Of a DNA stretch of 64,000 nt, positions 41,901 through 53,319 are shown piece after piece. This DNA is from Urophycis tenuis. Lineage: Eukaryota > Chordata > Actinopteri > Gadiformes > Phycidae. The stretch covers positions 7,183,494 through 7,247,493 of the forward strand of contig JAXIVH010000010.1 in the NCBI GenBank assembly GCA_036785325.1. Reading direction: 5' to 3'. Each line of letters opens with the position of its first letter. The stretch's first letter is position 1. A program made the position numbers and the translations under genes. Below the pieces are notes generated by a model. It was given only the letters and a program-made list of their open reading frames with translations. It was not told the DNA's origin and did not search any database.

Positions 41901-44270
41901 TAAAGACTGCACATAGCTCCGCACCGGGTTGATTGTAATGACATATTACTATCCCTATATTGCAGAGTGGAATAATTTGTGCTAGGTTCTATTAGTAGAA
42001 CACCTTCCTTGGCAGATCTCTTTTGCAGCGTCTGCTTAAATTAGGCTTCATTGGTCGCTTTGATGTGCTGATGTTCTCTCGCACTTTCTTTTTCATGCCG
42101 AGAAATGCACCTTGTGTGAACTCTGATATCTGATACAAAATGTTGCTCTTTTGTTGTTGAATGGGAATTTCTATTCACGGAGCGCCCCACCAGAACCACA
42201 CCTGAGACCATCATGGTAATTACTCCCTGGTGTAGTTCTGTTGTTGTTGTGTGTTCCACCTTTTAAACTTTTCCATAGATTTAGCAACACAAAAAAATAG
42301 GCCATTGTTTTTATTCCATATTTCATATTACGGCCACTGTTTAAAGTGCTATTAAGAAATTGTTATAGCAAAATGAAAACACCAGCATGATTACCAGCCT
42401 CCCTGTATTGACCCGATACTGAACCCAGATCTTGCCAAATAACATTTTATGGATCTTGTGATGGGCCGAGACAGAATTATGGATCGTCTGATAACAGCCG
42501 CCCAGCATAACAGTCACTGTATATGAATTCAAACCTATGCAGTCTGGAGGGCTATTGAATTGGTAGAGTCTCCAAATGTCTGCAGGACCTGTTTCCGTTT
42601 CATTATTGGCCCATTATGCAGCCCAGCATTATTGAAGATTGCTGTTCTAATTATACTGAGTGACACGGACAAATAAACTGATAAAGATGCTTGGCAACGA
42701 TGATTACCACTCCAAGTCTGAAGTTGAGTGTCTTCCTTTTGAAAATCTGTTGATCTGCAGGGAGCTACAGGCTTTTAGGACATTCCACTTAATCAATGGC
42801 TGGCTACACATCAGGCTTTTGCAAAGATTGTAAGATGCATTTTCAACATTTTAACAACTTCATACCATTCCCAGAGGGAGAGAGCTGCCAACATCTGGTG
42901 GCGTGACCTGTGTCAGTAATTCTCATTCTTGACTATGTGGCTATTGACAGGGCGACATCCCGAGGGGCAAAGTCCGAATAGTAGTACTTCTCCTGGCTGC
43001 ATTGTCCTCCCTGCGCCACAATGCTGCAGCCCCCACGAGCTTGATACTGAATTAGTAATGAAGAACGTCAATAGGTCCCATTGTCCCGAACTGCGAGGAA
43101 TCACCTTGGAACGGCTCTGTGCTCCACATGCTTCGAATTAGAAAATGACTTAATGACAGTGAGTTGCGGGCAGCCGAGGGGCGGAGCCAGCCAGTGACAC
43201 GTTAGTGGTCCCCTCCCTTCTGGGCTTCTCCCAAATACAGCCCTCCAAACACGTGAACACACAACACCTGTGGCCGAGCAGGAAGAGACCACCGAGGTGT
43301 GCTCCACAGCCGATCTTTAAACCTAGCTGCTGCCCGGCAAGCCGATCAGCGGGGATCACGCTGAGAAATGAAACACGCACACCAATGAACTCGTCAGCCG
43401 ATCAACTCAAACACATTGACGGGCTAGCATGAGAGACAACGGGATCACGGTGAGGGACATTGACACAAACTTTCAACCAGGACCGAGGGTCATAACACAG
43501 TTGTTGCAATTGGAAGTGATTGACAGACAGAGTTAAGTATCACAGCTTGGGTTTGTGTAAGTGTATACTTTTCCATCAACGGTAGCATTCCAACTATTTG
43601 GCCTCGGCAGATGTAGCTGTGTACGTACTGAACAACTCCCTTCGTTGCAACGGCATCATTGCTTAAGTAATATTATATACAATTTGATGGCCACTCTGTT
43701 ACCATTGCTTGAAGTGGTGATCAATACCACCCGTTTCTTGACTAACCATATATTTAGCCACAGGATATTTGTGATCCAAAAATGCATATTCACTGGGGTT
43801 ATTAGCGGGAGTGCTGCACTTCACACGCCACTGATCAAAATAAAAGCCTTTATTTCGCTTGGCATTTTCCGAACCCTTATTTAGCGCAAGAAACATTTCA
43901 TTTGCGGGTGGGGAAGCAGGGTGGGGGTGAGCTGATATACATTCTGTAAAACTGTAATTCTTCTCAACTTCTGATCATGACCCCTAATAAGCAATAATAC
44001 TTCCTCTGCCTCAACTGTCACGCGGTCTGTTCCCGGAGCCCGATAGGCGAGCGCATGATGGAAAACAACGTACGCCCGGGTGGAGCTGCCTTCATGTCCG
44101 GGGAAAAACTGGAAGATTTCGAAAAGATTACACAAGAAAATTATTCGATATTACAAGAGCCAGATACCACATAATTTCCTCATCATAAAACTATTGGCAT
44201 CCTTTTTTTTTGCCACACTGCATCACCAGGTGATGAGTCAATCATTTTCAAAAATATGATATTTCTATTC
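38970..44270. other. long unique noncoding region, enhancer-like segments
   Basis: Apart from short repeats ((TTTA)n about 39257-39280, CA/TG near 40760 and 40870, A/T runs), this is unique sequence. The stretches at about 42540-42880 and 42900-43140 are non-repetitive and free of long ORFs, with TAAT words and E-boxes. They are my best candidates for conserved noncoding elements in this block. Confidence 0.4.
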
Positions 44271-44392
44271 CCGGAGCAAGAACCTTTTTTTTTTTTTTTT
44301 TTTTTTTTTGTGACTTGCACTCGTGTTTCTCCCGTTTTCAATTATCTGAAGAATTCCCCCATCGATCCTTGTTGGGAAGAAGGCTTTCCCCC

Positions 44393-44410
44393 GGGGGGGG
44401 GGGGGGGGGG
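44393..44410. repeat. G18 homopolymer
   Basis: An uninterrupted G-run adjacent to a C-run (TTTCCCCC). Confidence 0.95.
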
Positions 44411-44439
44411 CAGCCAGGGGCAGCAACCATAATGGTGCT

Positions 44440-44790
44440 TCTTCATCCCCCTCAATGAAGTGGGAAGGAGCGGCCCGGCTGTTGGGCAGGAGGTTGGACA
44501 TATAGAGACACTGATTGAAAGCAGGGGCGGCCCGCGAGAGCGTATAAAAGGGAGGTGAGATGCCTGTCGAACAGCCACTCCAGAGAATGAGCTTCTTCCA
44601 CTGGGATACCTCCCAGGGGAGCCTGGCTGTATTTGGAAAAACATTTTATGATTTCTCAGAACGTGAAAGGGATACAAAGGCCCCCGGTCTGTAACCGCTC
44701 TTAAACAGCATCTAAGAGGAGTGATGGTGAACGGCAACAGCCAGACAATATCATCTCGGCTGGTGGAGGATAATAAGAAAGAACTCCATT
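44440..44790 (+). promoter_or_regulatory. unique segment with TATA-box-like element
   Basis: TATAAAAG at 44543-44550 lies in a GC-rich context (CGAGAGCGTATAAAAGGGAG). Unique, non-repetitive sequence follows for about 240 nt. A canonical TATA box in GC-rich flanks suggests a possible promoter, but no ORF or exon downstream is recognisable. Confidence 0.25.
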
Positions 44791-44904
44791 TCGAATGTGT
44801 CCCAGGTTGGAGCACATCGCCGCGGTGTACAGAGTAATGGATTTTACAATCGAATCGAAGACGAATAGTGGACTGTTAAACGTGCAATGGTAAACAATGA
44901 CGAG

Positions 44905-45250
44905 TGATGCGCCGATTGTGAAATTCTGGGGCGATCACAACCGATTACCTAATAACCGAATAACCAAACCGATGACGAAAATAACAATTTGGCTGATTCG
45001 ATCGATACCGATTAATTTTATTTGTTAAATGTATTTAAAAAATAAATAAACAATCTTCTTATACAACCTTTCATGTGACAACGATATTTTTGTGAAAAAT
45101 AACAAAAAAGCTAAACAAAATGAATGACACACACAGACACAGATGAACTTCGGCCACTGACGCCCTCATCGGGGAACGTCATCTTATATCCGGACGACAT
45201 TCAGCAAGGCCAACATCGGCTGATACCGATGTAGAACTGGTAAATCGGTT
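44905..45250. mobile_element. possible remnant of a hAT-like DNA transposon or related repeat
   Basis: Repeated CGATxxCGAT-type words occur on both sides (GATTCGATCGATACCGATT near 44995; ATCGGCTGATACCGATG near 45214; TAAATCGGTTCG near 45241). They resemble the CGAT-rich subterminal repeats of several fish DNA elements. No transposase is visible and the ends are not defined. Confidence 0.25.
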
Positions 45251-46291
45251 CGTCCACAACAAACTGCCACATTAACGGACGAAAAAGCAAGCATGTGCAC
45301 GCGGTCTTCTCCGGGATGTAGAACTGTATGACAACGTCTCATGAACCAAGTGATCTTGTGAAATGAATATACAAGGCGTCACATTGACTTTCGTTTTCAG
45401 TCCTTGTGAATCCGGTAGTGTGTTCAATATTCCACAACTGACTCCAAAAATGCCAGAGTCCGCCAAATGAGGTCCGCACCTATTTAAGCAACATAATGAA
45501 TTACTAGACAAACTGAGGTAACACTCACTTACCTTCAGACATCGGAGGTTGTGGAAAACGCACCTTTTAAAAGTTTCCAATGTCAGCACTGGTTCTGCTG
45601 AGAGCCAAACTTGATCAGTTCTAATGCCAAAAAAAAACTTTTCTGTTCTCTGCTTCGATTGCAAGTCCTGGATTTCTCTTACACATAATTCATATCTGGC
45701 ATTGTACTCTAAAAAGCTTTTAGCGTTCGCTTGAAGATGTGAAATGGGTTTCTGCAATTAATATCCATTTTGAAAATGATCTCAACCATCATCTTATTGC
45801 AACCATTAGCGTTTCAATGTGTATTGTGTTCTACAAGTTCACCTTTAAATGCAAACTCAAGATAAGAGGTGATGCCAACCAGAGGGTCTTACTTTGATAT
45901 TTTCAATCGAGCTGACGGATACTACTTCATTTTTAGACTTACCGCGGCAGCAACTCCAGCGCCTTAAATTCTTAATCACTCTAATTAAGTGTACAGTAAT
46001 TAGACAACTGTGTCTCTGAAATATTCATGGGGCACTTAACTTTGCTTCACTCCTCAAATATGCTATCAATCAGAGGGGGGGGGGGGGCTGACTTTTCCTT
46101 GGAACTGCGCGGCGCTTCACAGTGATCTTTTACAAACATTACATCCCATTAAGGCGGCAGGTTTTGAACCTGACAGCCCGGAGTGACTTCGGCGCCCAGG
46201 GTGGTACTGCAGGGTGGTTCTGCAGGGTGGGGCTGGCAGTGGGTGGCGGCGGGCGCATATGGACTCACATGGCTCGCATTCTGCCTCGGAG

Positions 46292-46313
46292 CCCCCCCCC
46301 CCCCCCCCCCCCC
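46292..46313. repeat. C22 homopolymer
   Basis: An uninterrupted C-run. Confidence 0.95.
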
Positions 46314-46723
46314 GCAGAGCTGGAGCCTCAATCTTCCTCCAGACGCTAATGAAAAGACAAAACAAAGAGAAACTAAGTTTCCGGGAAGGCCTGTCGCTTG
46401 GCAGTGCTTGCTTGCTGCGCTTGCGTCCGTCTCTTCTCCGAGAAGCCTCCCGATTCCATTTTTTTTTTTTCTCTCTCGCTCGGCTGGCGAAGTGGCCATC
46501 TGACGCTCTTGGCTCTGAGACACCTCCGTGGCGGCCACTCCCTGGTTCGACTCCCTCTCTAACAGTGCTGCTCGATGGCTGGGTTCTGTTAATAGCACTG
46601 TCCTCATATTGTTGTACCATCTGTTTCGTCGCAGGCTGTCAGGGGGATCGGCATCATTATCACTGCGTCGATTGAATAGTCATGCTCCAGTATGTACAGT
46701 ATGTGTGTATGTATGTATGTATG

Positions 46724-46814
46724 TATGTATAAATACATATTTGCATCTGTGTATATATATTTATATAATATATAATATTATATATACACACATGCAAATA
46801 TGTGTTTATACATA
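46724..46814. repeat. foldback inverted repeat, 34-bp arms with 2 mismatches
   Basis: Left arm 46724-46757, right arm 46781-46814, loop 23 nt of AT repeat. The left arm contains ATTTGCAT and the right arm its complement ATGCAAAT. The preceding (ATGT)n repeat contributes the first few bases only; the core of the arms is unique sequence. Confidence 0.85.
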
Positions 46815-46859
46815 CAGTAGCTCTCTATATACAGTATATCTCTCTATATAACTGCACTG

Positions 46860-47640
46860 TTCACTGCAGAGGAAGGGGAAGTGAGATGTGCAAAAAAGCA
46901 GCTGATGAACTTGGGAGACAGCTAAGCGCTGGCATCCAAGTTTTAGTCCAATCCCTGACAGTGCGCCGGACGGCCAAACACGGCGGCCATCGTTAACCCC
47001 ACGCTCCCCCATCACCATTCATTCGCCGAAGTGAGGAGCCGGGGCTAGCTTTTACCCCGAGGCACAGCCCCCCCTGGGCTCTCCTGGCTGTACATTATGA
47101 ATGAGCTCATAATAAAAGACTGACTGCCTGACTGTCACTGGTTCAGTAGATTCCAGAGTCAGCGGTGCGGATTCGCGGCGTCATTCTCCCGGCGCAGACG
47201 TTCCGTGCATCACGGTGATGTGTTGGGTTTCCGCGCGCGCTCGTTTCGTATGCGTGACCGGGCATTTCGGTGTTTTGTTTAGCGATACCAGTGACTAAAT
47301 GGTTATTATTGTGGCCATTGTGACGAGAGGTACATTCTTCTTTGGCGGTGTATTGAAAAAGGAAAAACCAAAAAAAAAAAAAAAAACTCAACATAATAGA
47401 TTCGCTCCATTCTCGGCGAGAAACATAATCCATCACCGAGAAGGCAAAGGGAAATTAGGTTTTGTGGATCGCGTGAGATAAGCAGAAGCAGGGGCATAAC
47501 ACGAAACACACACCCGGTAATCAAACCGTGCCTGGAGGCCCGGTTCACAGTCTGGCCGTACCGCACGCCAGCAACACTGAACATGCACTAGCAGACCTCT
47601 GTGGACGGGCAAAGATTGTGGGAAATGGTTTTCTTCAAAA
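46860..47640. other. unique noncoding sequence
   Basis: Non-repetitive sequence with TGAATGAGCTCATAATAAAA near 47098. It has no coding potential that I can recognise and is enhancer-like in texture. Confidence 0.35.
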
Positions 47641-47650
47641 GTGTGTGGGG

Positions 47651-47651
47651 C

Positions 47652-47692
<41 letters not shown>

Positions 47693-47693
47693 G
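47651..47693. repeat. (CTGT)n microsatellite
   Basis: About ten CTGT units. Confidence 0.95.
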
Positions 47694-48003
47694 CACACTG
47701 GCAGGGCCTTTAGACCTCACGCATGACCCACACAAGATATCAGAATACGATAAATACATATTTGAATGCATTTATGTTTGACAATACGAGTATTGACATA
47801 GTATTCAAGGTGATGAACGGCATAAGATAATTTCAAACCGCGTTATTAAGGGTCATCAAGGTGTGCAATCGTCCTCGGAAAATTATGTTCTATAAAATTT
47901 CCATCTCACATCATTTCAGACCCATCGATTTCCCTTATTCCCTTATATTCCTCAATTTATTGGGTGGACTTTATTTTGAGGATGTACAAAAGAGGGGTGG
48001 GGA

Positions 48004-48024
48004 GGGGGGGGGGGGGGGGGGGGG
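48004..48024. repeat. G21 homopolymer
   Basis: An uninterrupted G-run. Confidence 0.95.
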
Positions 48025-48588
48025 CGGATTCAGACCACTCCCCTTCCATCCTGAGTCCTTCCTGTGTTTCACGAGTCGATTTGAGATGTATATCAAGCTA
48101 GCTATGACGTTTGATTTTTTTTAGCTAGGTGTGTGGTGGAGACAGTGGTTACTTCCATTTTAAACTTCCAGATCCCGATATTAGATCACTTTCAATTCCC
48201 GCCCAGCTGTTGAGAGGACCCAGTGACGAGCTACTTCAGTCGATGCGGCGAGCGGGAGACTGGTATCACCGCTCAGGGGGGTGGATGGAAGGTTTGGCCA
48301 TTATTTTTATATATCGTCAAAGATTGCTCTGAGAACCCCGATGCCTGATGACTGTTGGGGAGCAGATTGCTTTTTATCCTTCCGTGCCGGAGCTGCGATG
48401 GATGAGCGTGCGAAGGCCTTGAGTGCGCAGCCTCTCTTGATCAATGGTTCGCCCTCTCGGCAGCTCGCTTAATGCTGGAGCGCCACGTGGGGGGGCCTTT
48501 CACCGGGACCACTTGGAAACATTAGACTTTTCACTTGTCCTGCCCATCCAACCTTTATTTATTTTGTATTTATTGATTTGTTTGTTTG

Positions 48589-48589
<1 letters not shown>

Positions 48590-48623
<34 letters not shown>

Positions 48624-48627
48624 TTTT
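48590..48627. repeat. (TTTA)n microsatellite
   Basis: Tetranucleotide repeat, about nine units, followed by T- and G-runs. Confidence 0.95.
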
Positions 48628-48827
48628 TTGGGGGGGGTGGGGGTTAACATGGCTATTTATCTTTCTGCTGTTTTTTTTTTGTTTTTTTTGTGGTTTTGTT
48701 TGGTTTCACCGTCGATTGATCAGAACGTTTTTGTGTTGCCCGCAAGTCCACTCCGGTTCTTCTCCAGCGTTCCAATTACATGATTTGATTTTGTGTGGAG
48801 CTCTCAGAATAATTCTGTCTGACAGGC

Positions 48828-48949
<122 letters not shown>

Positions 48950-49237
48950 GGTGTGTCGGGTGTGTGTGTGTGTGTGTACTGTGTATGTGTGTGATTCCAG
49001 TGTCTCTGCTTGATTGTGAGTATTAATCATGTAGTCTCATGGATTCCCTCCTAGACATAAGCAGGAATCTAGCGAGCAAGAGCAATGGAGTGTGTCATTT
49101 TAATGCCCAATTTCAGCTCCAGTTCCCGACCTCCTACCAGCCAAATCGATTGCTTATTCACTGCTGCGACTATTTTGGTGAGTCACGCCTGCCACCGCAG
49201 CTGACTCCCTCTCCTCCCTCACCCCCTGTCCCCTCTC

Positions 49238-49243
49238 CCTCTC

Positions 49244-49290
<47 letters not shown>
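49238..49290. repeat. (CT)n microsatellite
   Basis: A CT-rich tract with CCCTCTCCCT lead-in. Confidence 0.9.
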
Positions 49291-49291
<1 letters not shown>

Positions 49292-49299
49292 TGTCCCTC

Positions 49300-50070
49300 C
49301 CCAAATCAGAGGAAGGGATATGTAGCTTCTAGCTGCAGTTAACTCTTTTTCAGAGTTATTTTTTTAACACACGGCTTAAATTAATTCACGTCAAGTCATT
49401 AATATAAGTGATTCATTAGATAATATGAACGTTCAAATCTGTCTCCATGTCAGATTTCTGTGCCAGGCGCTACACCTTAGTTACGTAGGGGCTGCTTATG
49501 AAACACATTTAACCTGTAGAATCGATTACAAACCCAGCCGGTAAACCCATGTCAACAGAGATGGTTAAGAAAGTGACTTTTGTGTGTCAAAGTGTCAAAG
49601 CTTTGCTTGAGAAACCAAGTCTGCCTCAAGTTTGTATTGATTTCCTTTCGTCAAATAAGAGGTTACATTTTGACACTCGGGCATACAATATCGTGCTGGT
49701 ATTTTGCCAATTCGTTCACCTTGGCTTCAAATGCCGCGTTCTACCAAGGTCAGACATTCTTACGATGTACAAGATTACATTTTATGATGAAGTTCGTCTT
49801 CAAATTGAAATGAATTGACAGTGTCCATACAATAGAAACGAAGGGGGGGGGGGGGTTAATAAGACTGAGAAAGAAAACATTGAGGCCCATTAGACGCGAC
49901 ACAACCCACCCCTCCCCGCCTCCTCTCTAATAAATCCAATCAGATCCTGCAGCAGCTCAGTTCATAGGTGAACACGCTGGAAGCTGAAGTGACTCCTAAT
50001 TAAAACATTGCTCAGTGGTTTTGTTCTCCAGCACAGTCCACGTTGTTTATGCATGCATGAGTGTTTGTCC
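49300..50070. other. AT-rich unique noncoding sequence
   Basis: An 89-codon ORF at 49549-49818 has no recognisable motif and no splice or promoter context. I do not call it a gene. Confidence 0.4.
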
Positions 50071-50071
50071 C

Positions 50072-50305
<234 letters not shown>

Positions 50306-50349
50306 GCGTGCGCATGCGTATCTGCAGATGGTAAAAAAAAAAAAAACTT

Positions 50350-52480
50350 AAGGAGGTGATTAACATTTCTCCGGCCATCGAGTGCACCAGTGGACATCCA
50401 CTTGCAGGACGCCGTGATGTTTTGCAGGTGGCACAGGGCAATAAAAGGGAAACGGCTCCTCCAGAAGGCAGCAGGGTGGACAGTAACAGTGAATGGCGAT
50501 GATAACAGTGGATCCTTCGCTGGGGGGGGAGAATACATGAATATCACCGCGAGAAAGAGCAACCTGTCCTCTGTGTGCATTTGGCGCCGGGCTCCGAATA
50601 AAAAACAGCAGCCCAATTGTAAGCAACGTTTTCATGAGGGAATGAGATGCTGAAAGAACAGCTTTAATTGGTTCAAATGGAGTCCGATGCCGGATGCCAG
50701 GCATCGCTCACGCTCGTCCGTATCATCGACACGGCTCGGTGCGGGGTTTTTTTTTTTTACGGCGGTCAGCTATGAATGGGGAGGCCACTGAGATGTCGGC
50801 CCCGCGAGCCACAGCGGACCCAGCCAGGAGGAATCTCTTCCATCCCTCAGGGAGGAACGCTGAGAACAGCGCTGGCTGTTTTGGTAAACGGCCTCCTTCG
50901 AGGGGGCGGCTGGGTGTTTCGCCTGGCTCGAGAACACGTTTTAGCTTTGCGCAAAGTGAATGCAGGAACTAAACACAAGCATCGCTTTGCGTGTCGGTGT
51001 CTTAAAAAATATCAGTTTCATGAAAAGGATCACCATCTAGCCGTTGACCGTTTACTATAATTTCGGTCTTCCTCTGTATTTTCACACATTTGACTCCTAA
51101 CCTGTTTAGCCAGGGCATTAGTGAATCATTGACCACAGAGCGGGAAACACGCATACTTTAAATCGCAGTACATATAGAAGTTAATCACAGCATTAAAACC
51201 TGACCGCGTGTCTCATGTTATCTTCACATTGCCAATAAAAAAACCACGCTACCAACTGAATAACTGATTTTCTCAAGGTCAAGTGCTAACCCAGCTGGGC
51301 TTGTCAGACTGCCCTGGTGTTCGTATGGCTCGCAGAGAATGTTCGTTTTTGCATATTTAGTATCGTCGAGTATTGCTAAATGCGTACGTGGGTGTGCTGC
51401 GGTTGATGACCTTGCTTTCACTGTATTATGTAAAAGGGATATTTTGTATGGGATGTTGTACACAACCCTAAACGCGCCCAGCCAGGGTTTGCTTTCTCAG
51501 GGAAAGGTTTTAAGCCTTACCACAGCGATCCTCCACTTGAGTCAAATACCACAATGTCCGGGCAGATTAGCGCTGAAATCGGTATAGGGCGGGAAGCACG
51601 CAGATGCTTGATATTTTAAGGGTGTTAACTCGACATCTAAAGGCACGTACTCTGGTTTCTCGATTCAAAATGTAAAATATATTCAGTTGTGGTTTTCAGA
51701 TGTTTTTTTATAATCAGTTGTGTTATAGGTCATGGCTTTCGCTAATTGCTGCTACCGTGGCGCTAGGTGCTGGTGTGAGTTAGCAGGTATGGTGCAGGAA
51801 CGCCGTGAAATGTGACTCCCAAGTACGTCTGAAAGGAAACGGAAGATGATTAATGATTATGATGATGGCAAGAAATTACTCCATGAAATTATATTCATAA
51901 AAAAATATTTAATTTATATTCATTCAATTTGTTAATTTAATCGGTTGGAAGACGGGGTACAAATTGGTAGCTGTTATACTTGCTATATATAACAGTAATA
52001 TATATTTCAGTTGCTACTCTGCTGTACTATACCATGCAAGTCTGTTTCATGATTGTGATCTGAGTATCGCGAGTTGTACTGTCTGACTCTTTCTTTCTTG
52101 TCAATGTACCCTTGGTGAAGCTAATTGACGGTACCGTCCTACAGAGTGCGCTATAGTGTATTTGCCTTTCGTAATTTACATCTAACATGTTCTGTTCTTT
52201 CCACCCACATTGATTTGAAAAACCCAAACAACTGGGGACAAACACGGATCCCTACGACAAGAAATCACAAACCATCGCACTATTTAGAGAACCGTGAGAT
52301 TGACAGAATATCATAGAACATCCTCCCACGAGGTCCCTGCCGATCCTCGTACCTATTTGTTCCAGCGCCCAACCCAAGCACCTTCCTAACCCGCATGGCG
52401 TTTCAATCTCACTCATTGACTTAGTCAAGCACCCATTCAATCCGACGGTGCGCTCCATGCGCTCCGTGCGATCCAACGCT
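50350..52480. other. unique noncoding sequence
   Basis: No supported gene was seen. The stretch at about 50350-50700 is non-repetitive, with words such as GCAATAAAAGGG. 51840-52020 is AT-rich with a small hairpin (CTGTTATA / TATAACAG, 51971-51995). Confidence 0.45.
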
Positions 52481-52489
52481 TTTTAGGTA

Positions 52490-52680
52490 GAAGGGCTCTC
52501 GGAGAGACGCGGCCCGTCATTTAACCTCACTCAAAGCGAGGTGGCGGCGGAGCGGCGCGCGACGCGGACAGACGCCAGCGTGGTGTGTGCTCGGCGCTTC
52601 ACCTCCCCGCGGCTAAAGCGAACGCGCCGCCGGCCTCGACTCCCTCTCAATTAGCGACCACTCGCCACGTGCGGCCTCTC
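52490..52680. other. CpG-dense gene-free patch
   Basis: High CpG density (GAGCGGCGCGCGACGCGGACA near 52550, split by one base; CGAACGCGCCGCCGG near 52619). No coding exon. This is a candidate regulatory island. Confidence 0.4.
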
Positions 52681-52989
52681 AGTTTTTACAGCCAGTCAGC
52701 GTGACCGGTGATCCCCGTGGCCTTTTTGTTCCCAGCAAATAGCAAATGCAAATAACAGGCAAACGCATTAGCGACAGTCAGACAGGCCCCCCTCATCACC
52801 GTGGCCGACGGGTGGCGTTCAGCACAGGCGTGATTGTGAGGTGGCGGCGGTGGCGGGGGGGGGGAGAACCCAGTCCCCCCCCCCCCACCACCACCCATAC
52901 TGTGTCTTTGCCTAACGCCCTGGCGCTGTGTTGTAGGGGAGCACCCGCTGTGCACCGCAGATGAGTAATCATCATCTGCTCGATTTCCA

Positions 52990-53264
52990 CAGGGCCCTGC
53001 GCACACACACACACACAGACGCGTTGGATGCACACACGTGCACATACATATGTCACACACATACACACTCACACATCCAGACATGTCACATGCGCACACA
53101 CACAAACACAGACGTGTCACACACAGACATAAACACGTGTCACATGCGCACACACCCACACACCGGCGTGTCACACACACACACACACACACACACACAG
53201 GCGTGTCACGCGCACACACACACACACACAGGCGTGTCACACACACACACACACAGGCGTGTCA

Positions 53265-53300
<36 letters not shown>

Positions 53301-53302
53301 CA
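52990..53302. repeat. CA-rich minisatellite with recurrent GTGTCAC units
   Basis: (CA)n blocks of variable length are separated by GTGTCAC variants (TGTCACA, CGTGTCACAC, GCGTGTCACGCGCA). At least eight spacers can be counted; the last ones repeat AGGCGTGTCAC almost exactly. Confidence 0.9.
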
Positions 53303-53319
53303 TGCCAAAAAGCACTTGT

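Noticed and set aside
52990..53302. CRISPR-like array (repeat plus spacer)
   Set aside because: Spacers are variable (CA)n and the genome is vertebrate; this is a minisatellite.
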